Below are positions 16,239-24,751 of a stretch of DNA of 64,000 nt, in pieces. The notes under the pieces were generated by a model. That model searched no databases, had not been told where the DNA came from, and saw only the letters and a list, made by a program, of their open reading frames with translations. The DNA lies in contig NC_015957.1 in the NCBI RefSeq assembly GCF_000147815.2, positions 4,650,001 through 4,714,000 on the forward strand. The letters run 5' to 3'. The DNA is from Streptomyces violaceusniger Tu 4113. Its GTDB lineage: Bacteria; Actinomycetota; Actinomycetes; Streptomycetales; Streptomycetaceae. Position 1 is the stretch's first letter. Every line of letters starts with the position of its first letter. A program made the translations under genes and the position numbers.

Positions 16239-16583
16239 ATGCGCACCCCTGCCCTCGAAGCCGCGGCCGTCATCGCCATCACCCTGCTGCTGACCGGCTG
16301 TTCCAGCGGTGGTGACACGGGCGACAAGCGCAACCCGAGCGGCACTCCGGCCGCCGCCGAGAAAGCCGAGAACACCCAGCGCTGTGTCGATGCCATCGCC
16401 GACCGCGCCGCCGCACACAAGGGCGGAGCGGTCCGCTCCCACCCCGTCCCCGGACCGTGCGCCCGGCTGTCGGACGCCGACTATCTGGACGCCTACATGG
16501 CAGGTCTCGAACAGGCGCACCGTGTCGCGCAGAAGGCGTCTCAGGGCGCATCCGGCAAGGCGGCCGACGGCGCGGGGAACTGA
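16239..16583 (+). CDS. Small lipoprotein of unknown function
   Basis: 114 residues from the ATG at 16239 with GGAG six bases before. Lipobox LLLTGCSSGG places lipidation at Cys21 and the protein on the outer face of the membrane. The mature part has two further Cys, which could pair, and a helical C-terminus (DADYLDAYMAGLEQAHRVAQ). No family recognised. Its last 43 bases overlap the 3' end of the pentapeptide-repeat gene on the other strand. Confidence 0.7.
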   Translation: MRTPALEAAAVIAITLLLTGCSSGGDTGDKRNPSGTPAAAEKAENTQRCVDAIADRAAAHKGGAVRSHPVPGPCARLSDADYLDAYMAGLEQAHRVAQKASQGASGKAADGAGN

Positions 16584-17245
16584 CCCGCCGCCCGGGACTC
16601 GGCCCGGCTCAGATGGTCGGCGCAGGAATCCCGTGCGCTCGACCGCGAGCCGTCCGGGCACAGGACGTTCTCCCAGCTCGTCGTCGAGATATCGGCCTCC
16701 CGCAGCCGTGCGCCGCGGAGATCGGAGTCGGACACCGTGGCTCCGCCCAGATCGGCGCCGCTCAGGTCCGCTTTGATGAGGCCGACATGGGTGAGGGACG
16801 CCGCCCGCAGATCCGCGCCGTCCAGCTGTGCGCGATCGAAGCTGACGTCGGTGAGCAGGCCCTTGCCGAGCATGGCCCCGCTCAGATCGGCGCCGCGCAG
16901 GTCGACCTGGGAGAGGGTGGCGGAGGTGAGGTCGGCCCGGCGGAGGTCGGCGTTGCGCAGGTCGACGTTCTCCAGGGAGACACCGGCCAGCCGCGCTTCG
17001 TAGAGGTTGCCGCGGCGCAGGTTGGCCTCGGACACCAGCCCGGTCAGGGTGGAGCGTTCGAGGTTGACGCACCGCATCTTCTTCTGCCACAGGTCGCCAC
17101 CGGAGACGGTGCGGCTGGAGAGATCCTTGCCCGCATGGCCGGAGCAGCTCCGGCCATGCTTGTCCGCCCCGCACCCGACGAGCAGGGCCGACGACAGGGC
17201 GGTCAGGATGAGGCAGGAGAGCGAACGGGGCCAACGCGTGGTCAT
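16541..17245 (-). CDS. Pentapeptide-repeat lipoprotein
   Basis: 234 residues from the ATG ending at 17245. Lipobox LLVGCGAD near residue 25. Residues about 60-175 hold some twenty A(D/N)LxX-type pentapeptides (LRNADLRRADLTSATL, LRGADLSGAML), which fold as a right-handed square beta-helix. Exported and lipid-anchored, so unlike the cytoplasmic gyrase-protecting members it acts outside the cell; function unknown. The end has four more Cys. The 3' ends of this gene and the convergent lipoprotein gene overlap. Confidence 0.85.
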   Translation of the reverse strand: MTTRWPRSLSCLILTALSSALLVGCGADKHGRSCSGHAGKDLSSRTVSGGDLWQKKMRCVNLERSTLTGLVSEANLRRGNLYEARLAGVSLENVDLRNADLRRADLTSATLSQVDLRGADLSGAMLGKGLLTDVSFDRAQLDGADLRAASLTHVGLIKADLSGADLGGATVSDSDLRGARLREADISTTSWENVLCPDGSRSSARDSCADHLSRAESRAAGQFPAPSAALPDAP

Positions 17246-17265
17246 GGGCCGACCCACCACGGCTG

Positions 17266-17799
17266 TCAGACGCCGATCAGGTCCACCAGATCGTCGGCAT
17301 GCTCCTCCTCTTGCTCCAGGATCGACTCCATCAGCCGGCGGGTGGTCGGGTCGTGTTCGCCCAGCCAGCGGATGATCTCCTGATAGCTGGCGATCACGAT
17401 GCGCTCGGCGAGCAGATTGTGCTCCAGCATCGCCTTGAGGTCGTTGTCGGGCGGTGTGGTGTAGTCGGTGTGGGCGCGCTGGGCCAGCGAGGCGGGGTCG
17501 AAGTCGGGGTTGGCGCCGAGCTGGGAGACGCGTTCGGCGGCGCGCAGCGCGTGCTGCATCTCCTCCTTCGCGTGCTCGGTGAACTCCGAGGAGACTTGGG
17601 CGCGGTCGATCCCGCTGGCGGAGATGGCATGGCGGGTGTAGCGCAGCCAGCACACCACCTCGGTCGCGATGACGTCATTGAGGATGCCGATGACCCGGTC
17701 CTTGTCCAGTCCGTAGGTGTCCGTCACCGGTCCGGCCGTCATCTTCCGGCGGGCCTCGTCGCGGATCTTGGTCACGTCCAGCACGAAGTCGTCGCTCAT
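17266..17799 (-). CDS. Ferritin-like protein (bacterioferritin/Dps-like, di-iron)
   Basis: 177 residues from the ATG ending at 17799. A four-helix bundle with Glu/His metal ligands at the expected spacings: ATEVVCWLRYTRH, EHAKEEMQHALRA, LLAERIVIASYQEIIRW and ILEQEEEHADDL. Probably stores or detoxifies iron in the cytoplasm. It lies 20 bases from the pentapeptide gene in the same direction, so the two could share a transcript. Longer N-terminal readings are rejected because they lack similarity to the fold. Confidence 0.88.
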   Translation of the reverse strand: MSDDFVLDVTKIRDEARRKMTAGPVTDTYGLDKDRVIGILNDVIATEVVCWLRYTRHAISASGIDRAQVSSEFTEHAKEEMQHALRAAERVSQLGANPDFDPASLAQRAHTDYTTPPDNDLKAMLEHNLLAERIVIASYQEIIRWLGEHDPTTRRLMESILEQEEEHADDLVDLIGV

Positions 17800-17985
17800 C
17801 GGTGCCCTCTCTGCTTTCCTCGGGTTGGGCGAGTGTTCCCCGCGGGGCCCGGAGGGCATCGGGCAGAGGGTGAAGATGACTGGATCGCCGCACAGCGCCA
17901 GCCGATCGGCGGTATCCGGCCCGCCAACGAGTGCGGCGCCGGCCAGGCTGTGGGCCCGGCCGGCGCCGATCACTCGATGGCGGGA

Positions 17986-20136
17986 TCAGCCTCCGTGGCC
18001 GGGCTCCGGCACGCCCGTCCCCGCCGACAGGACCCGGTCCGGGCGGATCGGCAGGTTGCGGTGGCGGACGCCGGTGGCGTGCCACACCGCGTTGGCGATG
18101 GCCGCCGCGGCTCCCACGATGCCGATCTCACCGACGCCCTTGATGCCGACCGGGTCGTCCGGGTCCGGGTCGTCCACCCAGTCCGCCTCGATGAGCGGCA
18201 CATCGGCGTTCGCGGCGAAGTGATAGCCCGCGAGATCGGGGCCGACATGGCCGCCCGAGGCCCGGTCCCGGACCGCCTCCTCGTGCAGGGCCATGGAGAT
18301 TCCCCAGGTCATCCCGCCGACGAGCTGGTTGCGCGCGGTGAGGGGGTTGACGATCCGGCCCGCCGCGAAGATCCCGAGCATCCGCCGCACCCGGACCTCT
18401 CCGCTGGTGACATCCACGGCCACCTCGGCGAACTGCGCCCCGAAGGAGTGCCGTTCCTTCTTCGAGAGGGCGCCGATCGCCTCGGAGGTGTCGGACCGCG
18501 CGGTGATTCCCTCGGGCGGGATATCGCCGCCCAGGGCCAGCCGCTCGCGCAGCTCGCGCACCGCGATCGACACCGCCCATGCCCAGGAGCGCATGCCCAT
18601 CGAGCCACCGGCGATCATCGCCGGGCCGAGGTCGCTGTCCGCCATGACCACCCGGACCCGGTCCGGATCCACTGCCAGCGCGTCCGCGGCGACCAGGGCG
18701 ATGCCGGTCCGGGCGCCGGTCCCGATGTCCGCCGCGTTGATGCGCACGGTGAAGGTGCCGTCCGCCTCCGCCGTCACGCCCGCCGTGGACGGGCCCGCCC
18801 CGGAGTGGAAGCTGGCCGCCGCCATACCCGTTCCGAGCAGCCACCGTCCCTCGCGGCGCAGCCCCGGACGCGGATCCCGGTCCGCCCAGCCGAACCGGCG
18901 GGCGCCCTCCTCGTAGCAGGCCACCAGATTGCGGCTGCTGAACGGCAGGCCGGAGACGGGGCCCCGGTCGGGTTCATTACGGACGCGCAGCGCGATCGGG
19001 TCGATGCCGGAGGTCTCGGCGAGTTCGTCGAGTGCGCACTCCAGTGCGAACGAGCCCGGTGCCTCGCCGGGGGCGCGCATGAAGGTCGGGGTCGGCACAT
19101 CGAGCCGTACGACGCGGTCGCTGGTGTGGTGCGCGTCGGCGTCGTACATCACACGCGCCACCGTGGCGCTGCGCTCGATGAATTCGTGCACGGTCGAGGT
19201 GACGCATTCGGACCGGTGGTCGAGCGCGCGCAGCCGCCCCGACGCGTCGGCGCCGAGCCGGACCCGCTGCGCGGTGGGGCTGCGATAGCCGATGGTCGAG
19301 AACATCTGGCGGCGGGTCATGACGACGCGGACCGGACGGTCGAGGATGGTCGCGGCCATGGCGGCGGCCACCTGGTGCGGGCGGATCGTCTTGGAGCCGA
19401 AGCCGCCGCCGACGTGCTCGGACCGCACCCGCACCGACTCCGTGTCGAGGGAGAAGATCTGCGCGAGCTCACCGGCCACGAGCGTACTGCCCTGATTGGA
19501 GTCGAGGACCTCGAGCCGGCCGCCGTCCCAGTGGGCCGTCGCCGCGTGCGGCTCCATGGGGTTGTGGTGTTCTTCCGGGGTGGTGTACTCGGCGTCCACG
19601 ACGAACGTGGAGGCGGCGAGTTCCGCCTCGATGTCGCCCTTCGTCGTCTCCGCCGCCCCGAACGGCGAGTCCCCGGGGGTGTACACATCGGGGTGCCCGG
19701 CGAAGAAGTCGATGTCGTGCGACTCCTGGTCGTACCGGACCACCAGCGCTTCCGCGGCCTCCCGGGCCTGCTCGGGCCGCTCGGCGACGACCAGCGCCAC
19801 CGGCCAGCCCCGGAAGGGGACACGGTCGTGCTGGAAGACCCCGATGATCGGGTCGGGCGGCCCGATCATGCCCATGTAGTCCAGGTTGACGCGCGGGGCG
19901 TTCTCATGGTCGAGGACCGCGAGAACACCGGGCATGGCCAGGACGGAGTCGGCCTCGACCGAGCGGACCCGGCCGCGGGCGATGGTGGACAACACCAGCC
20001 AGCCGTGGGCGAGTTCGGGCAGCGGGATGTCGCCCGAGTAGCGGGCCGCCCCGGTGACCTTTTCCCGGCCCTCGACGCGGGTGCGCGCGGTGCCGAGGGC
20101 CCCCGTCGTCGTGGTGGTTCCGGTCGTCGTGGTCAT
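17986..20136 (-). CDS. paoC: Molybdenum cofactor-binding subunit of a PaoABC-type aldehyde oxidoreductase
   Basis: 716 residues from an ATG in ATGA overlap with the upstream FAD-subunit gene. Shows the xanthine-oxidase-family Moco features: GGGFGSK (243-249), MRAPGEAPGSFALECALDE in the middle and GIKGVGEIG near the end, where Glu670 is the expected catalytic base. The N-terminus has a TTTTGTTTTTG stretch of low complexity. As the large subunit it would oxidise aldehydes or related heterocycles to acids at the molybdenum site. Symbol given by analogy with E. coli PaoC (YagR). Confidence 0.9.
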   Translation of the reverse strand: MTTTTGTTTTTGALGTARTRVEGREKVTGAARYSGDIPLPELAHGWLVLSTIARGRVRSVEADSVLAMPGVLAVLDHENAPRVNLDYMGMIGPPDPIIGVFQHDRVPFRGWPVALVVAERPEQAREAAEALVVRYDQESHDIDFFAGHPDVYTPGDSPFGAAETTKGDIEAELAASTFVVDAEYTTPEEHHNPMEPHAATAHWDGGRLEVLDSNQGSTLVAGELAQIFSLDTESVRVRSEHVGGGFGSKTIRPHQVAAAMAATILDRPVRVVMTRRQMFSTIGYRSPTAQRVRLGADASGRLRALDHRSECVTSTVHEFIERSATVARVMYDADAHHTSDRVVRLDVPTPTFMRAPGEAPGSFALECALDELAETSGIDPIALRVRNEPDRGPVSGLPFSSRNLVACYEEGARRFGWADRDPRPGLRREGRWLLGTGMAAASFHSGAGPSTAGVTAEADGTFTVRINAADIGTGARTGIALVAADALAVDPDRVRVVMADSDLGPAMIAGGSMGMRSWAWAVSIAVRELRERLALGGDIPPEGITARSDTSEAIGALSKKERHSFGAQFAEVAVDVTSGEVRVRRMLGIFAAGRIVNPLTARNQLVGGMTWGISMALHEEAVRDRASGGHVGPDLAGYHFAANADVPLIEADWVDDPDPDDPVGIKGVGEIGIVGAAAAIANAVWHATGVRHRNLPIRPDRVLSAGTGVPEPGHGG

Positions 20137-21125
20137 CGGGCGGCCTCCTCGGCGAGTTCGGTCAGCAGGGCCACGACGAGGTTGCGCATCAGCGGCACCT
20201 TGTATCCGTTGTGGGGCAGTGCCTCGGCGGCGGCCAGCTCCGCGTCCGCGGCGGCGGCGAACGCCTCGGCGGTCGCCGGGCCTCCGGTCAGCGCCCGCTC
20301 GGCCTCCAGGGCCCGCCACGGCCGGGAGGCGACCGCTCCGAAGGCGAGGCGGACCTCGTGGACGACGCCGTCCCGGACGTCGAGGGCGGCGGCGATCGAG
20401 CCGATGGCGAAGGCGTAGGACGCGCGCTCGCGGACCTTGCGGTAGTGGGAGTGCGCGGCGACCGGGGCCGGGGGCAGGATGACGCCGGTGATCAGCGCGC
20501 CGGAGGGCAGTGCCGTCTCCAGGTGCGGGGTGTCGCCCACGGGCAGATAGAAGTCCGCGAGCGGCAACTCGCCCGGCCCGTCGGCGGTTTCGTACCGCAC
20601 GACGGCGTCGAAGGCGGCGAGCGCGACCCCCATGTCCGAGGGGTGGGTGGCCACGCAGTGCTCGGAGGCGCCGAGGATCGCGTGGTTGTGGTGCTCACCC
20701 TCGATGGCCGGGCAGCCGCTGCCGGGCAGGCGCTTGTTGCAGGGCCCCGCCACATCGGTGAAGTAGCCGCAGCGGGTGCGCTGGAGCAGATTCCCGCCGA
20801 CGGTGGCCATATTGCGCAGCTGCCCCGACGCACCGGCCAGGACGGCCTGCGCGAGGGCCGGGTAGCGGCGCCGTACCTCGGGGTGGGCGGCGAGATCGCT
20901 GTTGGTGACGGTGGCCCCGATGAGCAGACCGCCGTCCGGCGTCATCTCGACGCGGTCCAGGGGCAGTTCGCGTACGTCGACGAGGCGTCCGGGCCGCTCG
21001 ATGCCGGTCTTCATCAGATCGACCAGATTGGTGCCGCCGCCGAGGAAACGCGCGTCGGGATCGGCGCCGAGGATGGCGATCGCCTCGGAGACGTCGAGGA
21101 CGCGCTGGTAGCCGAACTCCTTCAT
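20133..21125 (-). CDS. paoB: FAD-binding subunit of PaoABC-type aldehyde oxidoreductase, with 4Fe-4S motif
   Basis: 330 residues from an ATG in ATGA overlap with the 2Fe-2S gene. FAD-binding motifs FLGGGTNLVDL (28-37) and MATVGGNLLQRT (106-117). Four Cys at 119, 129, 138 and 157 lie directly after the second FAD motif; this insertion is diagnostic of the PaoB branch, which carries an extra 4Fe-4S cluster, and is lacking in ordinary XdhB. Passes electrons from the molybdenum subunit via FAD. Middle gene of a three-gene operon. Confidence 0.9.
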   Translation of the reverse strand: MKEFGYQRVLDVSEAIAILGADPDARFLGGGTNLVDLMKTGIERPGRLVDVRELPLDRVEMTPDGGLLIGATVTNSDLAAHPEVRRRYPALAQAVLAGASGQLRNMATVGGNLLQRTRCGYFTDVAGPCNKRLPGSGCPAIEGEHHNHAILGASEHCVATHPSDMGVALAAFDAVVRYETADGPGELPLADFYLPVGDTPHLETALPSGALITGVILPPAPVAAHSHYRKVRERASYAFAIGSIAAALDVRDGVVHEVRLAFGAVASRPWRALEAERALTGGPATAEAFAAAADAELAAAEALPHNGYKVPLMRNLVVALLTELAEEAAR

Positions 21126-21679
21126 GCGACGGCCTCCTCGGTTCCGGTCGCCTGCACCTCGGCCGCCTGCGCGACCGCCTGCACGATCGACACATACGCG
21201 CCGCAGCGGCACAGGTTGCCGCTCATCCGCTCCCGGATCTCGTCCGCGGTCAGTGGTGGGGGCCCCGCTTCGGGGCGGACGTCGGCGGTGACGGCGCTCG
21301 GCCAGCCCGCCGCGTGTTCCTCGATCACGGCGAGGGCGGAACAGATCTGCCCCGGGGTGCAGTAGCCGCACTGGTAGCCGTCGAGGTCGAGGAACGCCTG
21401 CTGCACCGGATGCAGCCGGTCGCCGTCGGCCACGCCCTCGATCGTGGTGACGTCGCGGCCCTCGGCCGCCACCGCGAGCTGCAGGCAGGAGACGGCCCGG
21501 CGGCCGTCGAGCAGTACCGTGCAGGCCCCGCACTGGCCCTGGTCGCAGCCCTTCTTCGTCCCGGTGAGGTCGAGACGCTCACGCAGGGCGTCGAGCAGGG
21601 TGGTGCGGTGGTCGACGGGCAGCGTGTACTTCTCGCCGTTGATGGTCAGCGTGATGACGCTGGACGTCGATGGGGCCAT
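21122..21679 (-). CDS. paoA: 2Fe-2S subunit of PaoABC-type aldehyde oxidoreductase
   Basis: 185 residues from the ATG ending at 21679, with AGAAGG six bases upstream. Plant-type 2Fe-2S ligands Cys45, 50, 53 and 65 (GCDQGQCGAC), second cluster Cys104, 107, 157 and 159 (QCGYCTPGQ and CRCG). First gene of the operon. No twin-arginine signal is present with this start, unlike E. coli PaoA, which is exported, so the enzyme may be cytoplasmic here. Confidence 0.9.
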   Translation of the reverse strand: MAPSTSSVITLTINGEKYTLPVDHRTTLLDALRERLDLTGTKKGCDQGQCGACTVLLDGRRAVSCLQLAVAAEGRDVTTIEGVADGDRLHPVQQAFLDLDGYQCGYCTPGQICSALAVIEEHAAGWPSAVTADVRPEAGPPPLTADEIRERMSGNLCRCGAYVSIVQAVAQAAEVQATGTEEAVA

Positions 21680-21820
21680 GATCAGCCTTCTTTCGCGGGT
21701 GTGGTGCGCGTCGAAGTCGTCCAAGGAGGGGGTCCCGGGGGAGGGGAATGCGTGAGAATGCCGGTCGGCGCTCGGTTCCGGCCATCCCCACGGGCCATTT
21801 CAGCCGGTAAGGTGGACCTA

Positions 21821-21869
21821 AGCGGACGCCTGTCCGCTATGCATGAAACGTAGCGGACACTTGTCCGCT
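21821..21869. promoter_or_regulatory. Two TetR operators between oxidoreductase operon and TetR gene
   Basis: Two 18-base palindromes with identical 7-base arms: AGCGGACGCCTGTCCGCT (21821-21838) and AGCGGACACTTGTCCGCT (21852-21869), centres 31 bases apart, about three helical turns. They sit between the divergent aldehyde oxidoreductase and TetR genes, at the expected promoter positions of both. Confidence 0.85.
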
Positions 21870-21910
21870 GGGCAAGGTCGGCGCTATGGCGGTGTCCGGA
21901 AGGAGGACGA

Positions 21911-22522
21911 GTGCGGGCAGAAAAGGACGCGCGTCTGCGCTCGGACGCGCAAGCGAACCGCGAGCGCATCCTGGAAGTGGCGCTGGCGGAGCTGACGCGC
22001 TCGGCGGATGTCCCCCTGAGCACCATCGCGAAGAAGGCGGGCGTCGGACAGGGCACGCTGTACCGCAACTTCCCCAGCCGCGAGGCCCTCGTGCTGGAGA
22101 TCTACCGCTACGAGATGCTGCAGGTCGCGGACATCGCGGCCGAGCTGCTCCGTACCCGCGCGCCGGATGAGGCGCTGCGGGAGTGGATGGGGCACCTCGC
22201 CCGGTTCGCCATGGCCAAGGCCGGTCTGGCCGACGCGCTGCACAAGGCCCTCAGCAGCGCCTGTGGCCAGAAGAAACCGGGTCACGGCCAGCTGACCGAG
22301 GCCGTCGCGCTTCTGCTGAAGGCGAACGAGGAGGTCGGCACGATCCGCCCGGACGTGACCACCGACGACTTCCTGCTCGCCATCTCCGGTCTGTGGCAGA
22401 TCAGCCCCGATGACCAGGGGCCGGTGCGCGCCAGACGGCTGCTGGATCTGGTCATGGACGGACTGCGCGTGGGCGCGCCCGCGGCGGCCCGGCCGGGGTC
22501 GACGGCCGATACGGCGAGCTGA
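21911..22522 (+). CDS. TetR family regulator of the aldehyde oxidoreductase operon
   Basis: 203 residues from a GTG preceded by GGAGGA. The helix-turn-helix is at about 14-60 (PLSTIAKKAGVGQGTLYRNF). The C-terminal domain (helical, GHLARFAMAKAGLADAL) fits the subgroup often beside oxidoreductases. The two identical-arm palindromes just upstream are its probable binding sites, predicting repression of itself and of the divergent operon until an aldehyde or similar inducer binds. Confidence 0.92.
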   Translation: MRAEKDARLRSDAQANRERILEVALAELTRSADVPLSTIAKKAGVGQGTLYRNFPSREALVLEIYRYEMLQVADIAAELLRTRAPDEALREWMGHLARFAMAKAGLADALHKALSSACGQKKPGHGQLTEAVALLLKANEEVGTIRPDVTTDDFLLAISGLWQISPDDQGPVRARRLLDLVMDGLRVGAPAAARPGSTADTAS

Positions 22523-22550
22523 GCCGGCGGCCGGGGACAGGCCGACCGGC

Positions 22551-22576
22551 GGGGGCACGGCCGGGACCATGCCCCC
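22551..22576. terminator. Weak stem-loop between convergent genes
   Basis: GGGGGCA (22551-22557) can pair with TGCCCCC (22570-22576). It is in the 62-base gap between the TetR and dehydrogenase 3' ends. Short stem, so tentative. Confidence 0.4.
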
Positions 22577-22584
22577 GTGCGGGA

Positions 22585-23607
22585 TCAGCCCGAGGTGGGA
22601 AGCGCGGCGCGGGGCCGGGGCGGGAACCCGGCGGTGCGGTAGCACCCGTCGATCAGGGACATGGTGGTCAGCGCGTCCTCCGCGTCCAGCGGAAGCGGCG
22701 CGCCCTGCCGTAGACGAGCGGCATAGGCCTCCAACTGGTAGGTGTACGAGGAGCGCTTGCCCAGCTCCTCGGTCCGCTCGCCCCCGGCCGTGCGCACCAG
22801 GACACGGTCGTCCAGGTGGGGCTGGACGAAGTTCACGGCCGTGGCCTCGCCCCGCGAGCCGACGACCCGGAGGCTCATCCGCAAGGCCCCGTAAGCCATA
22901 TGGCAACGGGCGGATCCGGTGGCACCGTTCGGGAAGGCCAGTTCCGCGTCCAGCCACTCGTCGACATCCGGTGCGCCCTGCCGTGCGCCGCCGCGGGCGG
23001 TGACCAGGTGCGGGGGACCACCGGCCCAGGGCGCGAGCGTGCGCTGGGCGTGCAGGCTGTAGCAGCCCAGGTCCATGAGGGCGCCCCCGGCCAGGGGGAG
23101 GGACCAGCGGGGGTCGGACCCGGGCGGAGCGGGCATGGCGACCATCGTCTCGACGTGCCGCAGCTCCCCGAGTTCCCCGGAGCCCAGCAGTTCGTGGAGG
23201 CGGCGGGTGACGGGGTGGAAGAGGTAGTGGAAGCCCTCCATGAAGACGGTGCCCGCCTTGGCGGCGGCGTCGCGCACCTCGGTGGCCTCCTCGGCGTTGC
23301 TCGCCGAGGGCTTCTCGCTCAGGACGTGCTTGCCCGCGGCGAGGGCGGCGAGGTTCCACGGGCCGTGGAGGCTGTTGGCCAGCGGGTTGTAGACCACCTC
23401 CACCTCGGGGTCGTCGATCACCTCGGCGTAGGAGTCGAGGACGCGCTCGACGCCGTGCTCGGCGGCGAAGGCATCGGCCCGGCCGCGGGTGCGGGCGGCC
23501 ACCGCGACGAGGCGGTGGCCTCCCGCACGGGCGGGGCCGACCAGGGAGAGCCCGGAGATCCGGGCGGCGCCCAGGATTCCGATGCGCAGCGGTTCGGCTG
23601 TCGTCAT
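22585..23607 (-). CDS. Gfo/Idh/MocA family NAD(P)-dependent dehydrogenase (1)
   Basis: 340 residues from an ATG with GGAGGAGG upstream. N-terminal Rossmann fold: IGILGAARISG, then AGKHVLSEKPSASNAEEA, the EKP motif with the Lys used in catalysis. FHYLFHPVTRRL and the DLGCYSLH region carry the catalytic His/Asp area. Last gene of a four-gene operon (PhyH oxygenase, SDR, two Gfo enzymes). Probable role: redox of a polyol, inositol or sugar derivative. Confidence 0.88.
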   Translation of the reverse strand: MTTAEPLRIGILGAARISGLSLVGPARAGGHRLVAVAARTRGRADAFAAEHGVERVLDSYAEVIDDPEVEVVYNPLANSLHGPWNLAALAAGKHVLSEKPSASNAEEATEVRDAAAKAGTVFMEGFHYLFHPVTRRLHELLGSGELGELRHVETMVAMPAPPGSDPRWSLPLAGGALMDLGCYSLHAQRTLAPWAGGPPHLVTARGGARQGAPDVDEWLDAELAFPNGATGSARCHMAYGALRMSLRVVGSRGEATAVNFVQPHLDDRVLVRTAGGERTEELGKRSSYTYQLEAYAARLRQGAPLPLDAEDALTTMSLIDGCYRTAGFPPRPRAALPTSG

Positions 23608-24608
23608 GCCTTCCGTACCTCCTCCATGCTCACGGGGCGGTGCTCGTGCAGGGACAGGGTGCACGCCTCGGCGATCCAGCCGGCCTCGACGGCGTCGGCG
23701 ACGGTGCAGGGGGAGGGCCGTAGACCCGCCGCGACCTCGGTGAAGGCGGTGAGCTCGGCCCGGTAGGCGGTGGCGAAGCGGTCCATGAAGAAGTGGTGCG
23801 GGGTGCCGCCGGGAAAGGTGGCGCCCGGTTCGACGGAGCGCAGCGGCAGATTGTCCTCCAGGCCCGCGGCGATGCTGTCCCTCATCCCGTGGAGCTCCAG
23901 GCGGGCGTCGTAACCGCGCGGATTGTGGCGGGTGTTGGAGACCACGGCGAGGGTGCCGTCGTCCAAGGTGAGGAGGGCGGAGGCGGTGTCCACGTCCCCG
24001 GCGGCCGCGATGTAGTCGGCGCCGCGGTTGGCGCCGGTCGCGTAGACCTCGGTGACCTCGCGGCCGGTGATCCAGCGGACGGTGTCGAAGTCGTGCACGG
24101 CGCAGTCGCGGAAGATGCCGCCGGAGACGGCCACATAGGCGGCCGGAGGCGGCTCGGGGTCCAAGGTGGTGGAGCGCACCGTGGTCAGCGGCCCCAGCTC
24201 ACCGCTGACCACCGCCTTCCGCGCCGCCACATAACCGGGGTCGAAGCGCCGGTTGTAGCCGATGTGGACCTCCACGCCGCTGTCCCGCACCGCGCGGAGG
24301 ACATCGAGGCTCTCCTCGATCGTGCGCGCCACCGGCTTCTCGCAGAAGACCGGTACGCCCGCCCGTACGGCGGTGAGGATGAGCTCGGGGTGGGCGTCGG
24401 TCGCCGCGGCGATCACGACGCCGTCCACACCGGCGGCGAGCAGGGCCTCCGGCGAGGCGACCGCCCGGGCGCCGAATCGCTCGGCGGCGGTGGTGGCGGC
24501 AGCGGCGACCGGGTCGGTGACCACGAGGGAGTCCACCGCGTCGAGCGTGGACAAGGTTTCGGCGTGGAAGGCGCCGATCCGGCCCAGGCCCATGATGCCG
24601 ATACGCAT
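23604..24608 (-). CDS. Gfo/Idh/MocA family dehydrogenase, inositol 2-dehydrogenase-like (2)
   Basis: 334 residues starting MRIGIMGLGRIG. EKPVARTIEES carries the catalytic Lys, and YNRRFDPGY with GGIFRDCAVHDFDTVRW is the pattern of inositol 2-dehydrogenases (IolG), where the Asp/His pair is catalytic. Stop overlaps the next start by ATGA. The frame stays open upstream through a 30-base tandem repeat that would encode a Pro-rich (PAPPKATPSQ)n tail, but a start there would run into the SDR gene. Confidence 0.88.
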   Translation of the reverse strand: MRIGIMGLGRIGAFHAETLSTLDAVDSLVVTDPVAAAATTAAERFGARAVASPEALLAAGVDGVVIAAATDAHPELILTAVRAGVPVFCEKPVARTIEESLDVLRAVRDSGVEVHIGYNRRFDPGYVAARKAVVSGELGPLTTVRSTTLDPEPPPAAYVAVSGGIFRDCAVHDFDTVRWITGREVTEVYATGANRGADYIAAAGDVDTASALLTLDDGTLAVVSNTRHNPRGYDARLELHGMRDSIAAGLEDNLPLRSVEPGATFPGGTPHHFFMDRFATAYRAELTAFTEVAAGLRPSPCTVADAVEAGWIAEACTLSLHEHRPVSMEEVRKA

Positions 24609-24628
24609 GGGGAGTTGTGCCCTTTCTG

Positions 24629-24730
24629 ACGGTGCGGGCTGTGAGGGTGTGGCTTTTGGCGGTGCGGGTTGTGAGGGTGTGGCTTTTGGCGGTGCGGGTT
24701 GTGAGGGTGTGGCTTCTGGCGGTGCGGTTT
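24629..24730. repeat. Tandem repeat, 30-base unit, about 3.4 copies
   Basis: Units start at 24629, 24659 and 24689, with a partial fourth from 24719. The core is GGTGCGGGTTGTGAGGGTGT and GGCTTTTG; copies differ by one to three bases. They fill the gap between the SDR stop and the Gfo/Idh/MocA start on the minus strand. The period is a multiple of three and the frame of the Gfo gene is open through it. Confidence 0.9.
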
Positions 24731-24751
24731 GTGGCCATGCCCCGCGGCGGG

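Noticed and set aside
17299..20418. 1039-codon open frame on the plus strand
   Set aside because: It runs antisense through the ferritin and molybdenum-subunit genes, whose family motifs are clear. Long antisense frames are common in GC-rich DNA.
24629..24730. Possible CRISPR array
   Set aside because: The 30-base units are contiguous with no unique spacers; it is a tandem repeat.
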